A stretch of DNA of 64,000 bases from Fimbriiglobus ruber (GCF_002197845.1 NZ_NIDE01000001.1:1302001-1366000); one strand, 5' to 3'. Positions 27,052-36,720 are shown, counted from the stretch's first letter. Translations and numbers: made by a program. Notes: generated from the sequence alone by a model not told the origin.

Positions 27052-27795
27052 CTACTTTTTGGTCGGCCGAATTTCTTCCATCTGCTTGCGGAATATGGCT
27101 TCCTGAGACGACAAAAACGCATCTCCCACGGTACACAACAGAATTCGTTTGTTAAGGGCGGCTCGGGCCGATTGTGACAACCTCATAACGCGCGCATAGA
27201 GAAAATTGGTCTTCATGTTTTCAGACCAATACAGTTCAAATTTGTTGAGAAGTTCTACAACTTCCGAGTCGGTCTTCTTGATCAGTGATGTTTTTCTTCT
27301 GCTCTCGAGCGACCTGTTGAGGGCTTTTTGGTATCCGTTGTAGAATGTGTCATCGAGCCTGCGCTTTAAGGCATCGGGCTGAGGCAGCCCGTTTAGCGGA
27401 GGTGGTAACCCGGGCAACGGGGCGGGTGGGGGCTTCACGACGGCGACGGCGTTCTGGAATTTTTCCGGCCAAAGTACAGGGCTTCTTGCGGCCAAAAACG
27501 GCCCACCGATTAATGCTTCCGAAGGTGGGTAAAGTGGTTTAACGGGATACCCGTTAGAAATGCGTCGCGCTATCATGTCACGCTCATGCGCCTTTAATTG
27601 ATTGTAGGCATTGACCCTGACACGTTCTTTTCTAAACTGAAATTCTTCGGCCCTAATAAGCATTCTGGTGTATTCGAGACTTCTTTCCGCCATTCTTATA
27701 ATCATTTCTTGTCTGGTTTGCTTGGAAGGAATCACTCCTTCTTGTTTTATGAGAGCAAAACAAACTAATTTGATCGCGAAGAGGCCACCTATCAT
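27052..27795 (-). CDS. Hypothetical protein with N-terminal hydrophobic segment
   Basis: I do not recognise this 247-residue protein. It begins MIGGLFAIKLVCFALIKQEG, a short hydrophobic stretch that may be a membrane anchor. It continues with a charged helical region (RQEMIIRMAERSLEYTRMLIRAEEFQFRKERVRV), a proline-rich linker (KPPPAPLPGLPPPLNGLP) and a basic helical C-terminus. GGGAG lies 9 nt before the ATG, which supports a real gene. Its GC content is clearly lower than the core genes, and it lies between non-coding AT-rich DNA, suggesting an acquired gene. Confidence 0.55.
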   Translation of the reverse strand: MIGGLFAIKLVCFALIKQEGVIPSKQTRQEMIIRMAERSLEYTRMLIRAEEFQFRKERVRVNAYNQLKAHERDMIARRISNGYPVKPLYPPSEALIGGPFLAARSPVLWPEKFQNAVAVVKPPPAPLPGLPPPLNGLPQPDALKRRLDDTFYNGYQKALNRSLESRRKTSLIKKTDSEVVELLNKFELYWSENMKTNFLYARVMRLSQSARAALNKRILLCTVGDAFLSSQEAIFRKQMEEIRPTKK

Positions 27796-28347
27796 TTTGT
27801 TTCTCCCGCATGCCTATACGATCTGATGCCTAGACTTAATATTGTGTAAATTTAAAATAGTCCGTTGGCATTGCTGTAGTAACCCGCGAGCGACACGGTA
27901 TGGCAGATGACCGTAGAAGTCTTTACAAAATCAGGTTTTGTGGTCGTTCTGACAAAAACCATCACGCGCAACGGATCACTCTGCATTGCAAAACTGCTTT
28001 ACTACGGGGTAGTGAGCCGCTGCGCGGCACAAAATGTATCAGATGACCCGCAGAAGTTTTGCAAAATCAGGTTTTGCGGTCGTTCAAATGGGATCACCAC
28101 GCACAGCGAATCACTACCTGCTACGAGCTACGATTCGCGTCGAACTTCATGTTCACCAGCCACGACCCTATTTCATATTCTTATTGCGAAAATAAGCAAT
28201 AGGAAATTGCCAGGCAATGCTTGTTTTTCTATTTTGAAGCCTTTGCCTGGCGAGAAAACTCCTCCGTACCGGATTGCAGACAGTCCCAAACCCCGCAATG
28301 CGGTGCGGATGGCTCTCGGCAAAACCGCATTGCTGCATTCGCAAACA
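27796..28347. repeat. Non-coding region with diverged direct repeat
   Basis: Two copies of a 46-bp segment (27904-27949 and 28040-28085, CAGATGACC... TTCAGGTTTTG-type core CAAAATCAGGTTTTG) lie 136 bp apart at roughly 85-90% identity. The core CAAAATCAGGTTTTG is itself a small palindrome. Later bases contain short inverted motifs (for example CCAGGCAA / TTGCCTGG at 28210-28255 and GCAATGCGGT / ACCGCATTGC at 28296-28335). An open frame on the plus strand has no recognisable content. This looks like decayed repetitive DNA. Confidence 0.45.
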
Positions 28348-30294
28348 TCAAGGGAGAATGGGCACTGCATACGATGGTGGCGCCAGGATTATGAGATCTG
28401 GGTCCAACTGGGCGTCGCCGCTACCTATCGCGTACAATTTTGCACGATCTGCCAACGCATCTCCCACCTGAACAAGATAGACTGCGTAAGTCGACGACGC
28501 ATTGCTTTGAATTGCGAGCATATCAAGAATTTCGTCGCCCATTTGTCCCATAAGACGTGATGCGGTGGTTAAATCCCCGTCTCCCACCGCATCGTCCCAG
28601 TCGGCTAATAGGTCATTAAATGTGTCCAAATGCAAATCCATGTTGGTGTTGAATTCCGTCAGAAAGGAAGCAACATCGTTCGAGACTTTGGCATCTGCTG
28701 TATATTTAGCGGCAAGTTTCGACTCGACAGGCCCGAAGAAAACCGGCTCCGTAACTGATTTGCCAGCCGCATCCGTCACGGTTACCGACGTCATTTGGCT
28801 TCCGGGATAGAAATCGTATGTAACAGTTGCTCCATGTCTGCCATCGGGCCATGTATATGTATATGCTCCGACCCCTCCGGTTGCGTTTGCCGAAATCGTT
28901 ATGGTCGCACCGTCATCAGTCGTATCGGCCACCGGGCTTGCCTGGAGATCAGGCAAAACCGCGACAACGGCGCTCGCCGTACACTCGTCGGACCCGGCGG
29001 ATCCGCCAGACCCACCGGATCCGCCGGATCCGCCGGATCCGCCAGACCCACCGAGATCTGTCACCGTCACGGAATCGGTATAATTCCCAACGGATATGTA
29101 CGTGACGGTGTCCGTCGATCCCGTCAAACCGTCACTCCACAAGTACGAATAATTACCGCTCCCGCCCGTTGGATTGGCCGCATACGTGACAGACATGCCC
29201 GCGTCAATCGCCGACTTGTCGTCGGTGACAGATACCGTCAGACTCCCCCCACTGCCCCCACTGCCCCCACTGCCCCCGCTTCCCCCAAGAGAAATCACAT
29301 CGACGGTTCCCGAAGTAGCCGAAGCCGTTACACCACCACTACCTCCAGATCCGCCCGATCCTCTCGACACACCGAGATCGGTCACTGTCACCGAGTCGGA
29401 ATCACTTCCAACAGATTGGTATGTGACGGTGTCCGTCGATCCCGTCGAGCCGTCACTCCACAAGTATGAATAATTACCGCTCCCACCCGTTGCATCAGCC
29501 GTGTACGTGACCGTCGACCCCGCGTTCACATTCGATGCGCTGTTGATAACCACGACGGACAAGTTATCTGTTACTGCGGGTGGAGTGGGCGTAATCGTGA
29601 CGAGGTCCGACGATCCTGACCCTACACCACCCGACCCCCCTGATGCACCGAGGTCCGTCACCGTCACGTTGTCAGAAAAGATTCCCGGGGACTGGTAAGC
29701 GACGGTATCTGTCGACCCGGTTGACCCGTCATTCCACAGGTACGTGTAGTTCCCGCTCCCACCGCTCACACTCGCCGTATATGTGACGGACGATCCGGCT
29801 GTTACGTCGTCCGCACTCTCTGAGACCGTGACGGACATACTCCCGCCACTCGTCGTCGAAGACGGATCCACAACGACGAATCCCACGCCCGCGGCCGTAC
29901 TGCCACCCGACCCACCGGAACCTCCCGACGAGCCCAGGTCGGTCACTGTCACGTTGTCCGTGTATAAGCCAGCGTACTGGTATAAGACAGTGTCTGTCGA
30001 TCCGGTTGACCCGTCACCCCATAGGTACGTGTAGTTCCCGCTTCCACCACTCGGACTCGCCGTGTACGTAATAGACGATCCCGCCGTTACGTCGTCTCCA
30101 CTCTCCGTCACCGCCACAGACAAGCCCCCTCCACTCACCGTATCAGGGAGAACATTGACATCCTCTGAAGTCCCCGATACCGTTTCGCCACCCGATCCGT
30201 CTGACACCCCCAGGTCGGTCACTGTTACATTGTCCGCGTATGTTCCGGCAGACTGATAAATCACACTGTCCGTAGCGGTGGTCGATCCGTCGCT
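28348..30294 (-). CDS. PKD-like repeat secreted protein, main part after an in-frame TAG
   Basis: About 640 residues in the same frame as the N-terminal fragment at 30295-30525. The protein consists of about seven PKD/Ig-like repeats of ~80 residues (ITYTASPSGGSGNYTYLWGDGSTGSTDTV, YQYAGLYTDNVTVTDLG), joined by Gly-Ser linkers (GGSGGSGGSGG). A C-terminal ~130-residue helical domain (AKYTADAKVSNDVASFLTEF, LHLDTFNDLLADWDDAVGDG) follows that I do not recognise. The first repeat has TAG where every other repeat has TGG (Trp of YLW). As an independent ORF the first ATG is 30264. Predicted extracellular; an adhesin or matrix role is inferred. Confidence 0.75.
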   Translation of the reverse strand, partial: SDGSTTATDSVIYQSAGTYADNVTVTDLGVSDGSGGETVSGTSEDVNVLPDTVSGGGLSVAVTESGDDVTAGSSITYTASPSGGSGNYTYLWGDGSTGSTDTVLYQYAGLYTDNVTVTDLGSSGGSGGSGGSTAAGVGFVVVDPSSTTSGGSMSVTVSESADDVTAGSSVTYTASVSGGSGNYTYLWNDGSTGSTDTVAYQSPGIFSDNVTVTDLGASGGSGGVGSGSSDLVTITPTPPAVTDNLSVVVINSASNVNAGSTVTYTADATGGSGNYSYLWSDGSTGSTDTVTYQSVGSDSDSVTVTDLGVSRGSGGSGGSGGVTASATSGTVDVISLGGSGGSGGSGGSGGSLTVSVTDDKSAIDAGMSVTYAANPTGGSGNYSYLWSDGLTGSTDTVTYISVGNYTDSVTVTDLGGSGGSGGSGGSGGSGGSAGSDECTASAVVAVLPDLQASPVADTTDDGATITISANATGGVGAYTYTWPDGRHGATVTYDFYPGSQMTSVTVTDAAGKSVTEPVFFGPVESKLAAKYTADAKVSNDVASFLTEFNTNMDLHLDTFNDLLADWDDAVGDGDLTTASRLMGQMGDEILDMLAIQSNASSTYAVYLVQVGDALADRAKLYAIGSGDAQLDPDLIILAPPSYAVPILP

Positions 30295-30525
30295 CTATAG
30301 ATACGCATAGTTCCCGCTCCCGCCGGATGGGGTGGCTGTGTACGTCTCCGACATTCCTGCGCCTAAATAGGCGGCCGACGGGGTAATCATCACCGACAAG
30401 CTCGGCATGTCCCGCGAGTCCAGCGACTCGAGTCGCAAACCCGGGGGTTTCGGACGGACCAAGTCGGCGGACCGACGAAAGGACGTAAAAGGCTTGAGCA
30501 TCAGAATGCGTGAGAGGCGATTCAC
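30295..30525 (-). CDS. N-terminal fragment of the PKD-repeat protein (ends at premature TAG)
   Basis: A GTG start at 30525 with AAGGAGA 8 nt upstream opens a frame coding MNRLSRILMLKPF..., then the planctomycete N-terminal motif LRLESLDSRDMPS, then the first PKD-like repeat up to GGSGNYAYL and a TAG stop. Downstream, SDGSTTATDSVIYQSAG continues in the same frame. The missing residue is the invariant Trp, so a single G-to-A change (TGG to TAG) explains the break. Only this 76-residue stub would be made unless the stop is suppressed or is a sequence error. Confidence 0.7.
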   Translation of the reverse strand: MNRLSRILMLKPFTSFRRSADLVRPKPPGLRLESLDSRDMPSLSVMITPSAAYLGAGMSETYTATPSGGSGNYAYL

Positions 30526-31662
30526 GAAAATATCTCCTTAGACAAACAATTCGCGAAGTACGTAGAACATTAACACATTGTTATTCTGGCATAAATCTTA
30601 TCTGACAGATTCTTCGAGCAAGAACGTGACTGATCGCAACACTCGGAACGTGCGACCTGTAAACTGCAATTTCTCTGGGGAATCGTGGATTACAAGCGAT
30701 TGCGGTGTCTGCGATCCATGCTTAAGGTTCGTTAGTCCGATCGGACCCGCAGCGGTGCAGTAGAAAGAAACAACTCACCCCCTGTCGGCTAGTGACGATG
30801 GGTCGCCGCGTAGTCATCCTACGCATGCAGTGTGTACCGCGCCTACGAAAAATGCCAAGATTTTTGAGAAAAATCATGCGTGGATTCACACAATCATAAA
30901 GATCGCCACAAAGATCGTTCTATAGTAACACTGTTTCCCGCCTAGTGGTTACGGATTTCGTCTTCCACTGTTACTCTCCCTGGAGGCAAAGCCTAACGGC
31001 AACGCGCCTAAAATTACACCGGACATATTCCAGTCTCAGATAAGAGATTCACCTCCGAAGAATATGCCAGAATATTTCTATGTCAGTGAGTCAGTCATAG
31101 TAAACTCGCAATACCCTGGGCGGGAAGGCTGCCCATTACGTCCCCTAATAGGCAATAACGCGGGTCTTTGTCACAAAATTGTCGCGTGCGGAAATCCGAC
31201 CTCCCCTTAACGGGCAACCGCACGAGAGTTCGGATTTTCGGAAAACCTCGCGAAACGATTGGTGCTTGGTTCCAAGAGGAAGCCACACCATGCTTACGTT
31301 CAAAGAACTTTTTTGTTGGCAAATGTTGCTCGTCCTGGGTCTGATCGAGGCGACCTCCTGGTCGTAGTTGCAGCAACTTGCAGCAGACTCGGTGGGATTG
31401 CTGCGATTGACGGGGTTCTGTGTGGTCTGTAGAATTATAAAAGAGGTGGAATGCAACGTTTTTGCAGGTAAACGGCTGATCGAACTCTGAGTTCGGGACC
31501 AAGTGACAGGGTCCGCTGTGCCGACCGGATATTCCGAGCGGTGCCCCACTCCCCACGCCCACCCTGGAGCGGTTGGAATAGCCGGTCCGCGCGGCGGACC
31601 CGACAAGGCCAAACCAAACACGCCAATCGCAGCCCTTCAGGACGGACACCCCACTCGCCTTA
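30526..31662. other. Long intergenic region, low GC, no supportable gene
   Basis: About 1.1 kb without a convincing gene. Bases 30645-30725 resemble 13370-13450 (about 70% identity). At 31492-31503 the 12-mer TTCGGGACCAAG is identical to the anticodon-loop region of the tRNA-Pro fragment at 13448-13459, but the surrounding bases do not fold as a tRNA. Short ORFs on both strands overlap and carry no motif. Confidence 0.4.
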
Positions 31663-34600
31663 TCACACCGCCTTCCGAATCACTCGCGCTACCTCTGCGA
31701 ACACCAGCACCGACGCGGTTCCCGCGGCGACCGCGAGCCACTCCCAAAGGGTCAGCGGTTCGGTGTTAAAGACCCGGCCGCCGAACGCCACGATGACCAC
31801 TTGTCCCACGATGGTCAGGCCCGCAATGAACAGGAAGAGGGGGTTCTTCCATAACCCGCGGAGCCCACTCGCGTCCGGCGTCAGCGACCGACAGTTGATC
31901 TGGTTCCAGACCTGAAAGAAGACGTAAATCGTAAAGAACAGCGTCGCCTGCAACACGGTGAATTCGACCTGAACGGGCCGCCGCGACCCGTCCGCACCGG
32001 CCGCGGTCCAGACGCCGTCGTCGCCCTTCGCGAGCGACGCCGCGGGGGCCACGCCCTCGTCCACCCCGGCCCGCACGAGCCACTGGGCGGCCGGGTCACT
32101 CGTGCCGAACAGCCCCGGCCTCTCGGGTGTGCCGGCCATCGCCCAGAGAATCCCCAACATCACCACGACGAAGAAGGTGCCTGTAATCAGGATGTTCTGC
32201 CGCATCGCGGGCGTCAGAATGCTTTCGTTCCGCCGCTTCGGGGGGACGCGCATCAGCCCGGCCCGCGGCGGCTCGGAGCAGAGCGCGATCGCCGCGAACG
32301 TGTCCATGATGACGTTGATCCAGAGCAGTTGCAGCACCGTGAACGGCGGCCGGAAGCCCAGGAACGGACCGAGCAGCGCGATCGCGAGGGCCGACACGTT
32401 GATGGTCAGTTGGAACTGCACGAACCGCTGGATGTTTTCGTACAGCGATCGGCCCCAGTGAACGGCCCGGACGATCGTCCCGAACGAGTCGTCCAACAGC
32501 ACGATCTTGCTCGCCTCCTTCGCCACCTCCGTACCCGCGAGCCCCATCGCCAGGCCGACGTCGGCTTTCTTCAAGGAGGGCGCGTCGTTCGTCCCGTCGC
32601 CGGTCATGGCGACGACGTGGTTCTGCTCCTGGAGGAGCTTTACCATCCGGTACTTGTCGAGCGGCTTGGCCCGCGCGAGAACGCGGAGGTTCGGCAGCCG
32701 TTCCTTGAGTTCGTCGTCGGTCAGCTTGTTGAAGTCCGTGCTGGTCATCGCGATCGCCCCCGGCGAATCGAGCAGGCCGACTTCCGCGGCGATGGCGCGG
32801 GCCGTCTCGATGTTGTCCCCGGTAATCATCTTGACCTCGATCCCGGCCTCCCGGCACTGCCGGATCGCGTCGCGGACGTCGACGCGGAGCGGGTCGCGGA
32901 TGGCCACGAAGCCGACGAACGTCAGGTCCCGATCGATCTCCGCCCGCCGGTCGTGAACCGCGTCCGTATCCGTCGGGAAGTCGGCCGGGAGTTCGACGTG
33001 GGCGAAGGCGAGCGTCCGCATCGCCTGGCCGGCGGCCGTGGCGAGTTCGGCACGGGCGTGTTCGCGGTCGGCCGTCGTCATCGTCCGCACTGTTCCGTCG
33101 GCCGCGAGTACCTTCGTGCAGCGCTCGATAATGACTTCCGGCGCGCCTTTGACCAGCGCCACGAGGCGGCCGCCGGCGCGGACAACGGTCGTCATTTTCT
33201 TATGTTCGGATGAGAACGCGGTCCGGAAAACGACCAGGACATCGACCCGGTATTGCTCGTAGTTCGTGCCGCCATCCCGTAGCCAATATAAAAGTGCGCC
33301 CTCGGTCGAATTGCCGACGACGATCGGCTTGCCGTCTTTCTCTTCCAGGCTCGCGGTCGAGTTCACTGCCGCGTTGACAGCCAGCCAATCGACCGGCGAA
33401 ACAGCAGTCGAAGCCGTCACATGGGGCTTCGGAGTCGGGCAGTCGGCCGTCCCGGTTTCGTAGACCTGACCGCCCAGCGCGAGCCGCACCAGCCGCATTT
33501 TGTTTTGAGTCAGGGTGCCCGTCTTGTCGGTGCAAATGACGGTCGCGGACCCGATCGTCTCGCACGCCACGAGTTGCCGCACGAGCGAGTTGGCGCGGGT
33601 CATCTTCCGCATCGCCAGCGCGAGCGACACGGTCACGCTCATCGGCAGCCCTTCGGGCACGGCCACCACGACGATGATGACCATGTACACGAAGTACCCG
33701 AGCAGGTTCCGCGCGACGGCGACGACGTCCGCCGCAGTCTGCGGGACGAAGACCTCCCGCGGGCTGGCCCACAACGCGCCGCGAAGCAGGAGCGCAAGAA
33801 AGATCAACCCCGCGGCCGCGTACCCGACCTTGCTGATGAGTTCCGCGAGGGCCGTAAGCTTTTCCTGGAGCGGCGTCGATTCCTTGGAGAGAGCCAGCTT
33901 GCGCTGGACGCGCGACTCGGTACTCGAAAGGCTGGCCCCTTCGGGCGACGTGGGACCGGCGTTTCCGTCGGGCGCGGCGACGCCTGTTGCGGGAGCGGCC
34001 GTGTCGTCCTCGCCGGACATGCGGCGGGCGATCTGACCGATCATGGTGTCGTCGCCGACGTTCGTGACGACCATCTCGCCGAGGCCGTCCACGACCTGCG
34101 TGCCGCGGTAGACGCAGCCGGGCTGGTCCGGGTCGGCGGCCGCCTCCTGCTCGGGGCAAATCTCTTTTCGGACCGGCTCGGCCTCGCCGGTCATGAGCGA
34201 CTGGTCGATCAGCAACTCGTTCGATTTGACCACCCGGCCGTCCGCCGGGATCTCGTCACCGGTTTCCAGAAACACCAAATCCCCGACCGCGACCTCTTCG
34301 AGCGGCACCGTCCGGATCTTGCCGCCACGGACGACCTTGACGTGGATGGAGTCTTTTTGAGCGTTCAGGGCCTCGAACTCGCGGTCGCTGCGGTACTCGC
34401 TGACGAACGCCACGCCGGTCGCCAGCGCGACCGCGATCATCACCGCCAGCCCCTCGACCGAAGGGTGCCCGAGCCCGACCGTGAGGCCGAACAGGGCCAC
34501 CGCGAGAGTGAACAAAGCCGTCGGCACCCACGCCCCCAGCCGCGCGAGCAGCAGGCCGCCGGTTACAACGGCGACCACCAACAAACTTACCCCGCCGCCG

Positions 34601-34833
34601 ACGGCCGACGAGTCGAACACGTCGACCACGATCTTGAGGAGCGAGGCGCCGAGCAGGATCTTGATGATCGGCTCGTCGAACTTCTCCAGAAACTTCTTCC
34701 AGCCCGGCTCGCGCGGCAGCGGGGTCAGGCGGTTCACCCCGAATCGGCCGCGGCTGGCGGCCACGTCGGCATCGGTCAGGCCGCCGGTCCGCGCGTCCGG
34801 GAATAGGTCGAAGACGGAGCGGAGCGTGCGCAT
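31663..34833 (-). CDS. Calcium-type P-type ATPase (PMCA-like, P2B)
   Basis: A 1056-residue cation pump. It has an N-terminal cation-ATPase domain (RFGVNRLTPLPREPGWKKFLEKF), TM4 motif VVAVPEGLPMSVTVSLALAMRKM (PEGLP, typical of Ca2+ pumps), phosphorylation site ICTDKTGTLTQNKM (Asp about residue 434), hinge MTGDGTNDAPSLKKADVGLAMG, and the C-terminal bundle with LLWINVIMDTFAAIALCSEPP, most similar in pattern to plasma-membrane Ca2+ ATPases. It would export Ca2+ with ATP. The actuator-domain motif, normally TGES, reads TGEA here (DQSLMTGEAEPV, about residue 215). An Ala/Gly/Ser-rich insertion lies between the A domain and TM3 (about 275-305). No clear ribosome-binding site before the ATG. Confidence 0.93.
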   Translation of the reverse strand: MRTLRSVFDLFPDARTGGLTDADVAASRGRFGVNRLTPLPREPGWKKFLEKFDEPIIKILLGASLLKIVVDVFDSSAVGGGVSLLVVAVVTGGLLLARLGAWVPTALFTLAVALFGLTVGLGHPSVEGLAVMIAVALATGVAFVSEYRSDREFEALNAQKDSIHVKVVRGGKIRTVPLEEVAVGDLVFLETGDEIPADGRVVKSNELLIDQSLMTGEAEPVRKEICPEQEAAADPDQPGCVYRGTQVVDGLGEMVVTNVGDDTMIGQIARRMSGEDDTAAPATGVAAPDGNAGPTSPEGASLSSTESRVQRKLALSKESTPLQEKLTALAELISKVGYAAAGLIFLALLLRGALWASPREVFVPQTAADVVAVARNLLGYFVYMVIIVVVAVPEGLPMSVTVSLALAMRKMTRANSLVRQLVACETIGSATVICTDKTGTLTQNKMRLVRLALGGQVYETGTADCPTPKPHVTASTAVSPVDWLAVNAAVNSTASLEEKDGKPIVVGNSTEGALLYWLRDGGTNYEQYRVDVLVVFRTAFSSEHKKMTTVVRAGGRLVALVKGAPEVIIERCTKVLAADGTVRTMTTADREHARAELATAAGQAMRTLAFAHVELPADFPTDTDAVHDRRAEIDRDLTFVGFVAIRDPLRVDVRDAIRQCREAGIEVKMITGDNIETARAIAAEVGLLDSPGAIAMTSTDFNKLTDDELKERLPNLRVLARAKPLDKYRMVKLLQEQNHVVAMTGDGTNDAPSLKKADVGLAMGLAGTEVAKEASKIVLLDDSFGTIVRAVHWGRSLYENIQRFVQFQLTINVSALAIALLGPFLGFRPPFTVLQLLWINVIMDTFAAIALCSEPPRAGLMRVPPKRRNESILTPAMRQNILITGTFFVVVMLGILWAMAGTPERPGLFGTSDPAAQWLVRAGVDEGVAPAASLAKGDDGVWTAAGADGSRRPVQVEFTVLQATLFFTIYVFFQVWNQINCRSLTPDASGLRGLWKNPLFLFIAGLTIVGQVVIVAFGGRVFNTEPLTLWEWLAVAAGTASVLVFAEVARVIRKAV

Positions 34834-34969
34834 GGGTCACGAATCTCGGGCGGGAACGCCGGTCTGAGTCTCTGGAACAAATACTTGAGGCACTCACACT
34901 CGATCCGGGTTTGTCCCAGGACGTGCGCGGGTGCCTTAAGCGCTTCGGAAATCGGCCGCCGATATTGCC

Positions 34970-35530
34970 CTACCCTTCCATAACTTCTTTCGATTTCTTG
35001 TCGGCCAGCTCGTCGATCTTGCTTTCATAGGTCTTGAGCAAGTTCTGAACTTTTTCCTTGCCCTTGTCCCGTTCGTCCTCGGTCATCGCGGCGTCTTTTT
35101 CCGCCTGGTCGAATTCCTTGTTGGCGTCCCGGCGGATGTTCCGGCAGGAAACTTTGGCGTCCTCGGCCAGTTTCTTGATGTGCTGGGCCATCTTCTTCCG
35201 CTGGTCGCCGCTCATCGACGGCACGCTGAGCCGGATGACCTTGCCGTCGTTGTTCGGGGCCATGCCCAAGTCGCTGTTCCGGATCGCCTTTTCGATCTCC
35301 TTCAAGTCGTCCGCGCTGAACGGCTTGATCATGATCGAAGTCGGGTCCGGGCACGAGACGTTCGCGATTTGGCTCACGGGCGTCGCCGACCCGTAGTAAT
35401 CGACCCGGATGCCGTCCAGCATGGCCGGGCTGGCGCGGCCGGTGCGGAGCCCTTTGAGGCCGTTGCGCAACACTTCCAGAGCCTTTTCCATCCGACCTTC
35501 GTTCGTCTTGAGAACTGTGGCCGCGCTCAT
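34970..35530 (-). CDS. frr: Ribosome recycling factor
   Basis: A 186-residue protein of standard length. It has the RRF signature in the domain I helices and domain II (GLRTGRASPAMLDGIRVDYYGSATPVSQIANVS, DPTSIMIKPF, RLSVPSMSGDQRKKMAQHIKKLAEDAKVSCRNIRRDANKE). With EF-G it splits the post-termination ribosome. The start ATG at 35530 has GGGAGGA 4 nt upstream. It follows pyrH with a 132-bp gap in the conserved bacterial order pyrH-frr; tsf and rpsB, often upstream, are not here. Confidence 0.98.
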   Translation of the reverse strand: MSAATVLKTNEGRMEKALEVLRNGLKGLRTGRASPAMLDGIRVDYYGSATPVSQIANVSCPDPTSIMIKPFSADDLKEIEKAIRNSDLGMAPNNDGKVIRLSVPSMSGDQRKKMAQHIKKLAEDAKVSCRNIRRDANKEFDQAEKDAAMTEDERDKGKEKVQNLLKTYESKIDELADKKSKEVMEG

Positions 35531-35662
35531 AGCGTCCTCCCGAAATCGTTAAGAAGTGTCTGCGTTGTAGCAGATGTATACTTCGCATTCAAGAATGAGC
35601 CGTTACGCCAACGATACCCGATCGCCGCGCGAAACGCACGCCCGCGCTATTCCCTGCCCGCG

Positions 35663-36418
35663 CTATTCCCCGGTCACGAGCGTCCCGATCGCGTGCCCGG
35701 CGATCGCTCGCTCGATCGCCCGGTCGGCCTTGTAGTTGAACACCAGGATCGGCAGCTTGGCTTCCTGGCACATGTCGAACGCGCTCAGGTCCATCACCTT
35801 GAGCCGGTCTTGAAGCACCTTGTGGTACGTCAGCCGGTCGTACTTCTCGGCGTAAGGATTCTTTTCCGGGTCGGAATTGTAAACGCCGTCGACCCGGGTC
35901 GCCTTCATGAGGACGTCCACCCCGAGTTCGCGGCCGCGGAGGGCGGCGGCGGTGTCGGTGGTCACGAACGGGTTCCCGGTCCCGCCCGCGAGAATGACGA
36001 CCCGCCCGTTCTCCAGGTGGCGGATCGCGCGGCGGCGGATGTACGGCTCGCAGACGGTGTCCATCGGGATGGCGGACATCAGGCGGGTCTGAATGTCCAG
36101 GCTTTCCAGCGTGTCTTGCAGGGCGAGGCCGTTCATGACCGTGGCCAGCATGCCCATCGAATCCGCGGTCGCCTGTTTGATGGTGTTCAACCCGGCCGAG
36201 AACTGGGCACCGCGCAACAAATTCCCGCCACCGACGACGACGGCCAACTGCGTGCCCATCTCGACCACGCGCTTCAGCTGCTCCGCGATCGCGAGCGTCT
36301 CGTCGAGGCTGATGCCGTTCTTCCCGGCGTGGCCGAACGCCTCGCCACTGAGTTTCAGGAGGACGCGCTGGAACGCCGGTTTCGAGGGTGTCTGCACAGA
36401 TGGTACGTTCGTCGGCAC
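35663..36418 (-). CDS. pyrH: UMP kinase
   Basis: Hexameric amino-acid-kinase-fold UMP kinase, converting UMP and ATP to UDP in pyrimidine synthesis. Motifs: [12 protein letters not shown] (P-loop-like N-terminus), [90 protein letters not shown] start at the GTG at 36418 ([10 protein letters not shown]). A TATAAT box at 36459-36464 would place transcription start near 36452, downstream of the alternative ATG at 36457. Upstream lies a large repeat element. Confidence 0.97.
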   Translation of the reverse strand: MPTNVPSVQTPSKPAFQRVLLKLSGEAFGHAGKNGISLDETLAIAEQLKRVVEMGTQLAVVVGGGNLLRGAQFSAGLNTIKQATADSMGMLATVMNGLALQDTLESLDIQTRLMSAIPMDTVCEPYIRRRAIRHLENGRVVILAGGTGNPFVTTDTAAALRGRELGVDVLMKATRVDGVYNSDPEKNPYAEKYDRLTYHKVLQDRLKVMDLSAFDMCQEAKLPILVFNYKADRAIERAIAGHAIGTLVTGE

Positions 36419-36458
36419 GATGGCCCCCGGGCTGGGTCGGAACGGAAACAGCACCAAG

Positions 36459-36486
36459 ATTATAGGTCCGGCCGCCCGCCGAACAA
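36459..36486 (-). promoter_or_regulatory. Candidate sigma70-type promoter for pyrH-frr
   Basis: On the minus strand a perfect TATAAT (36459-36464) is preceded after 16 bp by TTGTTC (36481-36486). Transcription would begin about 34 bases before the GTG start of pyrH. The -35 match is weak (3 of 6). Confidence 0.5.
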
Positions 36487-36540
36487 CCCGGTACCGGTAG
36501 ACCGGCAGGTAAGCTACCGGTGCCCGGGGCCACCGGGACG

Positions 36541-36720
36541 ATTTTAGTGGGGTGACGTCTTGGGGCTCTGTCCCAAACCGGGACGATTTTAATGGGGTGA
36601 CGTCTTGGGGCTCTGCCCCAAACCGGGACGATTTTAATGGGGTGACGTCTTGGGGCTCTGCCCCAAACCGGGACGATTTTAATGGGGTGACGTCTTGGGG
36701 CTCTGCCCCAAACCCCGCCG
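36541..36720. repeat. Tandem 45-bp repeat, four copies
   Basis: A 45-bp unit (GACGATTTTAATGGGGTGACG, then a CTTGGGGCTCTGCCCC segment and AAACCGG) is repeated three to four times with one or two substitutions (for example CTGTCCC in the first copy, CTGCCCC in the others). Each unit contains the small palindrome GGGGCTCTGCCCC. The last copy runs into the 73-bp inverted repeat. It lies between pyrH and the LRR gene, both on the minus strand; translation in one frame gives a 15-residue repeat, but no start signal supports a gene. Confidence 0.85.

Noticed and set aside
27907-28560. Plus-strand ORF of 217 codons
   Set aside because: It spans the diverged direct repeats and runs into the end of the PKD-repeat gene, has no ribosome-binding site and no recognisable motif.
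36541-36720. CRISPR array
   Set aside because: The four 45-bp units are contiguous tandem copies with no variable spacers, and there are no cas genes.
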